Assembly (NCBI GenBank): GCA_964607765.1 | Contig: CAZSNT010000050.1 | Location: forward strand, 1 to 56,868 | Direction: 5' to 3' | DNA from: CAZSNT01 sp964607765 | GTDB taxonomy: Bacteria > Verrucomicrobiota > Lentisphaeria > Oligosphaerales > JABHEG01 | DNA: 56,868 nt | Shown: piece after piece, positions 40,852 through 49,130 of the stretch | How positions within the stretch are numbered: position 1 is the stretch's first letter | Layout: each line of letters starts with the position of its first letter | Notes under the pieces: generated by a model | Seen by the model: the letters and a program-made list of their open reading frames with translations, nothing else | Told to the model about the DNA's origin: nothing | Database searches by the model: none | Program-made: the position numbers and the translations under genes

Positions 40852-42822
40852 ATGACTGCCAGCACAATCTCGCACGGCGCACAAAGCCGCAGGGCACGCG
40901 GGAGTCTCGGCCGCGCCCTGGTGGCCTGGTTTCTCGTCCTGTCCCTGCTCCCGCTGGCACTCGTCAGTGTCTTGAGCTACCGGTCGGCACGCAGCGCCCT
41001 ACGGGCCGCCGTCGCCGAGTCGCTGACCACGGCGACGGAACTCAAGGCTGCCCATATCAAAAGCCATTTCGATCGCATGCTGACCGACCTGTGCGAACAG
41101 TCTGAAAGCCAGGACAACACGGAGTTCCTCCAGATGCTTGTGGAGGCGTATGGCGAGAGTGGCAAGGCGGTTTCCGAGTTCGTCAAGAGTTTTCAGTGGG
41201 AGCTGCTTGTCGACGAAAAGGGCGCCGACCTCAGGAACTTCCAGAAGTTGTTCGGCTATCACGACGTCTTCCTCATCGACAGGCAGGGCAACGTCCTGTT
41301 TACGGTCGCACGTGAAGATAATCTGGGATCCAACCTGTTCAGCGGCAAATACTCCGACTCACTCTTTGCCGCCGCTGCTCGCAAGAGCTTAGACAGCGGT
41401 CAGCCGGTGTTCTCCGACTTCGAGTCTCATGCGCCCTCGGCGGGCATGGTCTCCGGCTTCCTGGTTGCGCCCATTCTGGATGAAGGGGGGGACAAGATCG
41501 GTCTGTGCGCCCTGCAATCGCCGGCCGATGAAATCAATGCCATCATGCAAACGGCGGTCCGGCTGGGCACGACTGATGAGAGCTACCTGATCGGCGTTGA
41601 TCTGACTATGCGCTCCAATTCACGACCGTCCGAGGGAGAAGCGATTCTGGGGCGTCGGGTCGACACGGAGCAGGCTCGGCTTTGGCTGGAACACCACGGC
41701 GCCTCCGGAGATCCCGTCGAGTGTCAGCACGCGAGTCTGATGAGTTACAAGGGATACCGGGGGGCTCGCGTGCTGGGGAGTCACCGGACGATTGTGCTTG
41801 CGGGGGTCCGCCTGGGCATGATCGCGGAGATCGAGGAGCGCGAGGCGTTTGCCGCCGCCCGTGGCCTGGCGACAGTGTCTGCCTGGCTGGTGGGCATCAC
41901 GGCCGTTCTCGTGGTCCTACTCTCGAGCGCGGTTGCGCGGCGCATCGCAAAGCCGCTCCGGGAACTGGCGGTATGGGCTCGGCGGGTCGGCGAAGGTGAT
42001 CTGAGTTACGCCGAGATTCGCACGCCGCCCGATGAAACAGGCGTTCTGAATGAGAGCTTGCGCGAGGCAGTCGCATCGCTCCGCAAGGCGGAAACTGACC
42101 GCGAAGTACGCGATTGGCGCAACACGGGCATCGCGCGGCTCAACGACGTCATGCGCGCCCGAAAGGACGTACCCACGCTCTGTACCGAGATCGTGCGCTG
42201 TCTCGCTCAGCATCTCGGCGCGCAGGTTGGCACGATCTCGTTGGTCACCGACGATGACAGCCGCCTTGCCCGCACAGGAGCCTATGCCTACAAGCCACGT
42301 CCAGGCGTGCCGCTTGAGTTCAAGCTTGGCGAGGGGCTGATCGGACAGGCGGCTCAAGGGAAGGAACGCATTCTCATCACCGATGTCCGCGACAACAGCT
42401 TGGCGGTGGTATCAGCGCTGGGCGAAACACTGCCGCGCAACATTCTCTGCGTCCCATTCCTGTACGAGGGCGATGTCAAAGGCGTCATTGAGCTTGGCTC
42501 GCTGGAGTCGTTCACGGACGTTCAGATGCATTTCCTTGACCAAGTGGGAGAGAGCATTGCGATTGTCGTCCATTCGGCTCAGTTGCGGGAGCAGACCGAA
42601 GCTTTGCTGGAGGAGAGTCAAAGCCAGGGGAAGAAGCTCCTGGCGCAGCAGGAGCAGTTGCGGGTTGCCAACGAGGAACTCCAGGAAAAGACCGAAGAGC
42701 TGCAGGCGCAGGAAGAGCAACTCCGGGCCGCCAACGAAGAGCTCGAGGAAAAAACCGAAGAACTGCAGGCGCAACAGGAGCAACTGCGGGCTGCCAACAG
42801 AGAACAGGAAAGGGGAGCCTGA
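40852..42822 (+). CDS. Kinase-less membrane sensor: sensor-HAMP-GAF-coiled coil
   Basis: The protein is 656 aa from ATG 40852. Transmembrane helices lie at ~22-43 and ~339-361, enclosing a Cache-like periplasmic domain (YHDVFLIDRQGNVLFTVARE). HAMP (~363-415), GAF (~440-575; KLGEGLIGQAAQGKERILIT) and a coiled coil (~580-656) follow. The coil contains a 21-residue repeat beginning ANEELQEKTEELQAQ. It stops before any HisKA domain. The linker DWRNTGIARLNDVMRARKD is close to DWLKTGIGRLNDAIRGDPD in the next gene, whose GAF and coil are homologous. It may heterodimerise with that hybrid kinase through the coil, or be a CheR/CheB substrate. The periplasmic binding protein just upstream may supply its ligand. 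Confidence 0.85.
   Translation: MTASTISHGAQSRRARGSLGRALVAWFLVLSLLPLALVSVLSYRSARSALRAAVAESLTTATELKAAHIKSHFDRMLTDLCEQSESQDNTEFLQMLVEAYGESGKAVSEFVKSFQWELLVDEKGADLRNFQKLFGYHDVFLIDRQGNVLFTVAREDNLGSNLFSGKYSDSLFAAAARKSLDSGQPVFSDFESHAPSAGMVSGFLVAPILDEGGDKIGLCALQSPADEINAIMQTAVRLGTTDESYLIGVDLTMRSNSRPSEGEAILGRRVDTEQARLWLEHHGASGDPVECQHASLMSYKGYRGARVLGSHRTIVLAGVRLGMIAEIEEREAFAAARGLATVSAWLVGITAVLVVLLSSAVARRIAKPLRELAVWARRVGEGDLSYAEIRTPPDETGVLNESLREAVASLRKAETDREVRDWRNTGIARLNDVMRARKDVPTLCTEIVRCLAQHLGAQVGTISLVTDDDSRLARTGAYAYKPRPGVPLEFKLGEGLIGQAAQGKERILITDVRDNSLAVVSALGETLPRNILCVPFLYEGDVKGVIELGSLESFTDVQMHFLDQVGESIAIVVHSAQLREQTEALLEESQSQGKKLLAQQEQLRVANEELQEKTEELQAQEEQLRAANEELEEKTEELQAQQEQLRAANREQERGA
42667..42792 (+). 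repeat. 63-bp coding tandem repeat, two units
   Basis: Units 42667-42729 and 42730-42792 encode ANEELQEKTEELQAQEEQLR-A and the same with E/Q changes. They lie in the C-terminal coiled coil of the HAMP-GAF sensor. The unit is three heptads. Confidence 0.8.
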
Positions 42823-42887
42823 ACTGTCAAAGGCAGCGCACGGAAGCCGAGAAGCGGAAGACGAACAGCGAACCGGAGAGCCGGCAG

Positions 42888-45800
42888 GTGACAGACGAAC
42901 AGGCGAATACGCGCGGACCTGAACCGAACCGTTGGCTGCTGTTGCTGCTGGTGGGCGTGTTGGGCAGCGGCGTGCCAATTCTGGGTACATTGTACCTGAG
43001 ACAGCTATTCCCCGCGTGGTCTTGGAGCTCGTTGCCGTTCCATTCCAGCCTCGAAGTCATCGGGGCCGCGTTTGGGTTGGTGTTGGCGGTCATCATCCTG
43101 TTTGCACACCAGAGAACGATGACGTCTCGCAGACTGTGGGTTGCCAGCGCCCTCATAGCCATGGCCGTGCTTGACATCGTCCACAGTTGCGTTCCCGTGG
43201 GCGTCTCGTTTGTGTGGCTGCACAGCATTGCAGTGCTGGCGGGAGGTGCTCTTCTTGCTTTCGTGTGGTTGCCCGAGCGTAAAGTCTCCCGAGCTCGGGC
43301 CTGGGCCGTTGCCGCGGCAGTACTGCTTCTCGCTACACTTGTCGGAATGCTGTCTGCATGGCGTCCCGCAGCTCTGCCAGCCATGGTGGAAGGAGGCCGG
43401 TTCACGCTCGCCGCGGACGCCCTCAACTTCATTGGCGGTGGCCTTACGCTTCTTGCCGCCGCGAGTTTCGCGACCCTCTACTACAAGCGGCGGGGATTGG
43501 AGGATCTGCTGTTCTTACTGCTGTGTCTGCTGTTTGGCACAGCGGGGGTGATTTTCCGTCTGTCCGACATCTGGGAGGCCGGATGGTGGTTCTGGCACGT
43601 ACTGCGCTTCGTGGGATACTTGCTGGCGCTCTGGCTGGCGCTGTTCGCTTACCGGACGGCAGAGGACAGAGTGCTCCAGACCCGAATTCGGCACGCGATT
43701 GGCATTGCACAGGGAGATTACTCAATCAGCATCGCTCCGCGTGACGAGACGGACAAGCTGGGAGCCGCGCTGCAAGCGATGACCCAGGCCCTGAAACGAA
43801 ATCGGGAGCAGGCCCAACAACAGGACTGGCTGAAGACAGGAATCGGACGGCTGAACGACGCCATACGCGGCGATCCGGATATCACCGAACTGAGCAGGAA
43901 AGTCATCGCGGAAGTGTCGACTTTCCTGAAGGCACAGGTGGGGGCGTTTTATGTGCTTGATGCTGAATGCCGAGCGCATACCGAACGCGAAAGGAAGGAG
44001 ACTCCGCCGGGCGCCACAGCTCCGCAGTCGAAGAGTTCAGGCGTGCTGCGGCTTACGGGCAGTTACGCATTTCGCACGCGCAAGAACCTGTCAAGCGCGT
44101 TCCGGGTCGGCGAGGGCCTCGTCGGGCAGGCCGTGTTCGAGAAGCAGCGAATACTCATGTGCAACGTGCCCGAAGATTACACCCAAGTTTGCTCTACACT
44201 GCTCGAGGGACTTCCACGTCTCGTCTGTGTCGCGCCGTTCCTGTCTGAGGACCGCGCGTTGGGGGTCATCGAAATCGGGACTCTAGGCGAGATCACAGAT
44301 GTGCAGTTGGCGTATCTCGATCAGGTGCTTCCCGCTATCGCGGTCGCCGTTCAGGCTGCGCAAAGCCGGACACGGTTGGCCCAGGCGCTGAGCGATTCCC
44401 AGGCGCTTGCCGAGGAACTCCAAGCCCAGCAGGAGGCACTGGCAGTGGCCAACAGGCAGTTGGAGGAACGAGCAGAGCGCCTGCAGCGCTCGGAAGCGCA
44501 ACTCCAGGTGCAGCAAGAGGAACTGCAGCAGACAAACGAGGAACTCGAGGAGAAGACCGAGTCACTCGAGAACCAGACAGAGCAGGTTAGGCAGCAGAAC
44601 CGCGAGCTCGAAAAGGCCGGGAAGGCCTTGGAACAGAAGGCCCAGGATCTGGCAATGGCCAGCAAGTACAAGTCCGAGTTCCTGGCGAACATGTCTCATG
44701 TGTTGCGCACGCCTCTGAACAGCCTGCTGGTGCTGGCCCACCACCTTGCCGCAAACACAGACGGCAACCTCACTCAGGATCAGGTTGAGTCCGCGCAGGT
44801 AATCAGCAGCAGCGGCGAGAGCCTTCTGTCCTTGATCAACGAGATTCTCGATTTGTCCAAGATTGAGGCGGGCAAGCTGGTCTTGCAGATACGGGACGTG
44901 CTGCTGGAGGATATTGCCGCGGCGACGCGGACACACTTCTCCCATCTGGCCGCCAAGGAAGGGCTGGCGTTCGACGTGCGCGTTGATCCCTCCCTCCCCG
45001 GCACGATCCGCACGGATCCGGAGCGACTGCAGCAGATCATCCGGAACCTAGTAGGCAACGCCATCAAGTTCACGCACCGGGGACACGTAACGGTGAGTTT
45101 CGCGCGGCCGCCGTCCCGACCGGACGCCGGCCCAGATGCCCCGTCGCGTGAGACAACCATTGCAGTGTCTGTCAGCGACAGCGGCATCGGCATCCCGGCG
45201 GACAGGCTCAAGGCGATATTCGAGGCCTTTCAGCAAGTTGACGGCAGCACGTCGCGCCAATACGGTGGCACGGGATTGGGGCTTTCCATCACCCGGGAGC
45301 TTGCCGCCCTCCTCGGCGGGACCGTGCACGTGGAAAGCGGCGAGGGCGAGGGCTCCACCTTCACCGTCTTCCTTCCGCAGCAATTGAGCGACAGTCCCGG
45401 GCAGCACGCGGCGCCCTCGCCACCCGAGCCGCCTTCCCCTGGACCGTCTCCCTCCGTCGCACCCGACCAGGAAGGCTCCGTGCCTGCCCCCTCTATTCCC
45501 GACGACCGGGGCGAGGTCGCCGAGGCGAGCAAGGTGGTGCTTGTGATCGAAGACGACCCGAACTTCGCCAAAACGCTCAGGATGCTCGCACACCGCAAGC
45601 AGTTTGCGTTCCTCCACGCTGGCGACGGGAAGACGGGGCTAAACATGGCCGCTGAGCACGCCCCCGACGCCATCATCCTGGACATCAGAATGCCGGGAAT
45701 GGACGGATGGGCAGTGCTCGAATCGCTCAAGGAGGACGTCCGTACACGACACATCCCCGTGCACATCATGTCGGTCGAGGAGGACCCCGGCGATGCTGTT

Positions 45801-46709
45801 CAGAGGGGTGCGATCGGCTACCTGTCCAAGCCAGTGACTCCCGGGGACCTGGAACAGGCGTTCCTCCGCATCGAAACGGCCGCATCGAAGAGTCTGAAAG
45901 AGCTGCTGATCGTGGAGGATAACAAGGAATTGCAGCTGGCCATTTCGAAGCTGCTCGGCGGCAGCCAGGTGAAGACCAGAACGGCCAGAACGATCCAGGA
46001 AGCCGTCCAGGCCCTGGGGGAGGACACGGTCGACTGCATGATCCTGGACCTCACGCTCCCCGACGGCTCCGGACTCGATCTGCTGGAACAGATCAGCAAC
46101 GACGACGGCATCCCGGTCCCGCCAGTCGTTGTCTACACCGGGCGGGACGTGACCCTCGAGGAAGTAGAGCGGCTTCGCGAGTACACCGATTCGATCATCA
46201 TCAAAGGGCCGCTTGCCGAAGAACGGCTCGTGGACGAGACGTCGCTGTTCCTGCATCAGGTGGTCGCAGACATGCCGCAGCGCAAGAAGGCGATGATCCT
46301 CCGCCTTCATGACGGCGACGCCCTTCTGCGAGGCAAGAAGCTCCTACTCGCCGACGACGACATGCGGAACCTGTTCGCACTCGCGAAAGTCCTGGAAAGC
46401 AAAGGGATCATCGTACGGAAGGCCTCGGACGGGGCAAAGGCGCTGGCGTTGCTGGCAAAGGAGCCCGACATCAGTCTGGTGCTGATGGACGTCATGATGC
46501 CGCACATGGACGGCTACGAGGCGATGAGGCAGATTCGAGACCCGGAATCCGATGTCCAGAACCACGACGTCCCCGTCATAGCCTTGACGGCCAAGGCCAT
46601 GAAGGAAGACCGCCGCAAATGCATTGAAGCCGGAGCCAACGACTACCTTGCCAAGCCGGTGAATGCCGACAAACTGTTGTCCTTGATCCGCGTGTGGCTG
46701 GCACAGTGA
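42888..46709 (+). CDS. Hybrid histidine kinase: MASE-like TM-GAF-coil-HisKA-HATPase-3xREC
   Basis: The 1273-aa protein starts at GTG 42888. About eight membrane helices fill residues ~15-256, in a MASE3-like pattern (FHSSLEVIGAAFG, ALIAMAVLDIVHSCVPVG). A HAMP-like linker, GAF (~325-490) and a long coil (~495-590) follow. HisKA has His604 in the box SHVLRTPLN, where the usual Glu after His is Val. HATPase is ~700-830 (NLVGNAIKFTH, SDSGIGIP, GTGLGLS). Three REC domains follow, with Asp932 (IILDIRMPGMDG), Asp1054 (MILDLTLPDGSG) and Asp1201 (VLMDVMMPHMDG). It is probably the central kinase of the array, with GAF and coil homologous to the kinase-less sensor upstream. Confidence 0.93.
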   Translation: MTDEQANTRGPEPNRWLLLLLVGVLGSGVPILGTLYLRQLFPAWSWSSLPFHSSLEVIGAAFGLVLAVIILFAHQRTMTSRRLWVASALIAMAVLDIVHSCVPVGVSFVWLHSIAVLAGGALLAFVWLPERKVSRARAWAVAAAVLLLATLVGMLSAWRPAALPAMVEGGRFTLAADALNFIGGGLTLLAAASFATLYYKRRGLEDLLFLLLCLLFGTAGVIFRLSDIWEAGWWFWHVLRFVGYLLALWLALFAYRTAEDRVLQTRIRHAIGIAQGDYSISIAPRDETDKLGAALQAMTQALKRNREQAQQQDWLKTGIGRLNDAIRGDPDITELSRKVIAEVSTFLKAQVGAFYVLDAECRAHTERERKETPPGATAPQSKSSGVLRLTGSYAFRTRKNLSSAFRVGEGLVGQAVFEKQRILMCNVPEDYTQVCSTLLEGLPRLVCVAPFLSEDRALGVIEIGTLGEITDVQLAYLDQVLPAIAVAVQAAQSRTRLAQALSDSQALAEELQAQQEALAVANRQLEERAERLQRSEAQLQVQQEELQQTNEELEEKTESLENQTEQVRQQNRELEKAGKALEQKAQDLAMASKYKSEFLANMSHVLRTPLNSLLVLAHHLAANTDGNLTQDQVESAQVISSSGESLLSLINEILDLSKIEAGKLVLQIRDVLLEDIAAATRTHFSHLAAKEGLAFDVRVDPSLPGTIRTDPERLQQIIRNLVGNAIKFTHRGHVTVSFARPPSRPDAGPDAPSRETTIAVSVSDSGIGIPADRLKAIFEAFQQVDGSTSRQYGGTGLGLSITRELAALLGGTVHVESGEGEGSTFTVFLPQQLSDSPGQHAAPSPPEPPSPGPSPSVAPDQEGSVPAPSIPDDRGEVAEASKVVLVIEDDPNFAKTLRMLAHRKQFAFLHAGDGKTGLNMAAEHAPDAIILDIRMPGMDGWAVLESLKEDVRTRHIPVHIMSVEEDPGDAVQRGAIGYLSKPVTPGDLEQAFLRIETAASKSLKELLIVEDNKELQLAISKLLGGSQVKTRTARTIQEAVQALGEDTVDCMILDLTLPDGSGLDLLEQISNDDGIPVPPVVVYTGRDVTLEEVERLREYTDSIIIKGPLAEERLVDETSLFLHQVVADMPQRKKAMILRLHDGDALLRGKKLLLADDDMRNLFALAKVLESKGIIVRKASDGAKALALLAKEPDISLVLMDVMMPHMDGYEAMRQIRDPESDVQNHDVPVIALTAKAMKEDRRKCIEAGANDYLAKPVNADKLLSLIRVWLAQ

Positions 46710-46726
46710 TATAGGAAGATGGCCCT

Positions 46727-48523
46727 GTGGACGCACCCCCAAAAATCCTGATCGTCGACGACCGCGTGGAGAATCTGGTGGCGTTGGAGAGGACGCTCGC
46801 AACGCTGGATGCCGAACTGGTGCGGGCAACGTCCGGCAACGAGGCCCTCGCGCTGACGCTGGAACACGACTTCGCCCTGGCCATCTTGGATGTGCAGATG
46901 CCGGGCATGGACGGCTACGAGACCGCCACACTCATGAGGGAGGAGCAGAATACCAGACACCTGCCGATCGTTTTCGTCTCGGCCGTCTACTCCAGTGACT
47001 ACTACCAGGTAAAGGGCATCGCAGCCGGCGCCGTGGATTTCATTGCCAAGCCTTTCCCGCCCGCGGTGCTGGTTGGTAAGGCGCGCGTGTTCCTCGATCT
47101 GTATGGAAAGCGGCGGGAGTTGGAGCAGGCGCATCGCGTTTCCGAAGCCGTCAGCGAGGTGCTTCGCGAAACACTCATGTGTGACAGCGATGCAGACGTG
47201 GGGGTAACTTGCCTGGCCGTGGCCGAGAGACTCACAGAGAGCGCATTCGGGTTCATCGGCGAATTGAACGAAAACGGGCGTTTTGACACTATTGCGCTGA
47301 GCAATCCAGGCTGGGACGCCTGTGTCATGCCGAAGTCGGACGCGGCTGTCCTGATCAAAGACATGGAGCTCCGGGGTATTTGGGCCTCAGTCCTGATCGA
47401 GGAGCAGACGCTGATCACCAACGATCCGACGTCGCACCCGGCCCGAGTCGGCACGCCCGACGGTCATCCTCCTCTGACGGCTTTCCTCGGAGCGCCGCTC
47501 AGACGTCGGGGCAAGGCCTTCGGCATGATCGCGCTCGCGAACAAAGAAGGGGGATACACGTCGAGGGACAAGGAGGCAATCGAGGCACTTTCGTCGGCGT
47601 TCGCTGAGGCGCTGGTGCGTAAACGGGCGGAGCAGGCCGTCCGTGAGCTGAACGCCGACTTGCTGCGCAGTCAGGCTCAACTCAAAGTAGCAAACGACGA
47701 GCTCGAGTCCTTTGCTTACTCGGTAAGCCACGACCTGCGCTCCCCGCTGCGCGGTGTGAACGGCTACTCGAAACTGCTTATCGAAGAACACGGCGACAAG
47801 CTGAACGAGGATGGGCAGTTCATGCTTGCCCAGGTGCGCGACAGCGCACGGGAGATGGGGCAATTGATCGACGATTTGCTCACTTTCTCGCGCATGGGCC
47901 GGCGCGACGTGGAAACGCGCACCTGCGACGTGGGACAGATCGTGCGCGGCATATGGCAGGACGAACTGGCGGCAAATCCCGAGCGGCAGCTGTGCCTGGA
48001 GCTGGCGGACCTGCGCCTCTGCGCCGCCGATCCCGCTCTCGTCAGGGAAGTCGTCCGCAACCTGATCGGCAATGCCGTGAAGTTCACCGGCACCAGGGAG
48101 GAAGCGGTCATCGAGGTCGGTTGCCGGTCCCCAGTCGCGGGGGACAGACTGCCGGATGCCGGTGATCCGCTGTCCGCGGACGGGAGTGGACCACACCGAG
48201 TGCCGAGTAACGACCTACCGGAACCGGACACTGAGCAAAGCGAGTTTGTCGTTTACTTTGTCCGCGATAACGGGGTTGGCTTTGATCCGAAGTATATGAA
48301 CAAGCTCTTCGAGGTGTTCCAGCGGCTTCATCGGACGGAGGACTTCGAGGGCACAGGTATTGGGCTGGCGCTCGTGCGACGCATCGTCGCGCGGCACGGC
48401 GGCAAGGTGTGGGCGGAGAGTGAAGTCGACAAAGGAGCAACGTTCTACTTTGCTCTGCCGGCGGACAGACAGGGGAACGAGAGAGGGATACAGCACGCAG
48501 GCCACAGGCCTGACGATCCATGA
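46727..48523 (+). CDS. Hybrid kinase: REC-GAF-HisKA-HATPase
   Basis: The protein is 598 aa from GTG 46727. REC (~6-120) has Asp55 in LAILDVQMPGMDG. A GAF domain of the GAF_2 type is ~140-300 (TESAFGFIGELNENGRFDTI, FLGAPLRRRGKAFGMIALAN). HisKA has His335 in DELESFAYSVSHDLRSPLRG, the form found in phytochrome-like kinases. HATPase is ~425-585 (NLIGNAVKFTG, VRDNGVGFDP, GTGIGLALVRRI) with a ~40-residue Pro/Asp-rich insert after the N box. It is soluble. It lies 17 bp after the large hybrid kinase and is followed at once by a single-domain REC, the usual neighbour of this kinase type. Confidence 0.93.
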   Translation: MDAPPKILIVDDRVENLVALERTLATLDAELVRATSGNEALALTLEHDFALAILDVQMPGMDGYETATLMREEQNTRHLPIVFVSAVYSSDYYQVKGIAAGAVDFIAKPFPPAVLVGKARVFLDLYGKRRELEQAHRVSEAVSEVLRETLMCDSDADVGVTCLAVAERLTESAFGFIGELNENGRFDTIALSNPGWDACVMPKSDAAVLIKDMELRGIWASVLIEEQTLITNDPTSHPARVGTPDGHPPLTAFLGAPLRRRGKAFGMIALANKEGGYTSRDKEAIEALSSAFAEALVRKRAEQAVRELNADLLRSQAQLKVANDELESFAYSVSHDLRSPLRGVNGYSKLLIEEHGDKLNEDGQFMLAQVRDSAREMGQLIDDLLTFSRMGRRDVETRTCDVGQIVRGIWQDELAANPERQLCLELADLRLCAADPALVREVVRNLIGNAVKFTGTREEAVIEVGCRSPVAGDRLPDAGDPLSADGSGPHRVPSNDLPEPDTEQSEFVVYFVRDNGVGFDPKYMNKLFEVFQRLHRTEDFEGTGIGLALVRRIVARHGGKVWAESEVDKGATFYFALPADRQGNERGIQHAGHRPDDP

Positions 48524-48538
48524 ACAGAGGTGATGGAA

Positions 48539-49000
48539 ATGAACGACGATGAGATTGAAATCCTGCTGGTGGAGGACAACCCACGCGACGCGGACCTGGC
48601 GTTGCGGGCCCTGAGGAAGCACAACTTGGCAAACAGACTGCATTTGGTCCGTGACGGCCAGGAGGCCCTCGACTTCCTGTTCGCCGAGGGAGCCTACGCC
48701 GAACGCAACATCAACTCCCGCCCCAGGCTCGTGCTCTTGGACCTGAAGCTGCCGAAAATCGATGGGCTGGAGGTGCTGCGCCAAGTGAAGTCTGATGAAC
48801 GGACTCAGTCCATTCCCGTGGTCGTGCTCACCTCATCCCGTGAAGAGAAGGACCTGGTGGAAAGCTATCGTCTCGGCGTGAACAGCTACATCCAAAAACC
48901 CGTTGATTTCGACAAATTCCTGAGCTGTGTACGGGAGCTCGGCCTGTACTGGCTGTTGGTCAACCTGACACCCGGCTCCGGCCCAATCGGGAACGGCTAG
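48539..49000 (+). CDS. Single-domain response regulator (Rcp1-like)
   Basis: The 153-aa protein is one REC domain of the type paired with phytochrome-like kinases. EILLVEDNPRDADLALRALR, Asp in LVLLDLKLPKIDGLEVL, VVVLTSSREEKDLVESYRLG and SYIQKPVDFDKFL are present. No output domain exists, so it probably passes phosphate onward or acts by protein contact. ATG 48539 is preferred because GAGGTGATG lies just before it; GTG 48530 and ATG 48533 are alternatives. It follows the REC-GAF kinase by 15 bp. Confidence 0.93.
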   Translation: MNDDEIEILLVEDNPRDADLALRALRKHNLANRLHLVRDGQEALDFLFAEGAYAERNINSRPRLVLLDLKLPKIDGLEVLRQVKSDERTQSIPVVVLTSSREEKDLVESYRLGVNSYIQKPVDFDKFLSCVRELGLYWLLVNLTPGSGPIGNG

Positions 49001-49119
49001 ACAGAAATAACGTTGAGTCAAGAGTGAATCCGAGACAGACAACAGAGCGCCCGCGTCCTCGCGGGCCCATCAGTGGACATTTTCCGAGACAGACACCGGA
49101 AACCGCCTAAAGCGGTAAT

Positions 49120-49125
49120 GGAGGA
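49120..49125 (+). promoter_or_regulatory. Ribosome binding site of the REC-PAS-GAF-PAS kinase
   Basis: GGAGGA, five bases before GTG 49131. Confidence 0.6.
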
Positions 49126-49130
49126 CATAG

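Noticed and set aside
42822..42888. Frameshift joining the kinase-less HAMP-GAF sensor to the following hybrid kinase
   Set aside because: The next gene begins with its own eight-helix membrane domain and GAF, so a fusion would be topologically odd. The two are separate homologous proteins.
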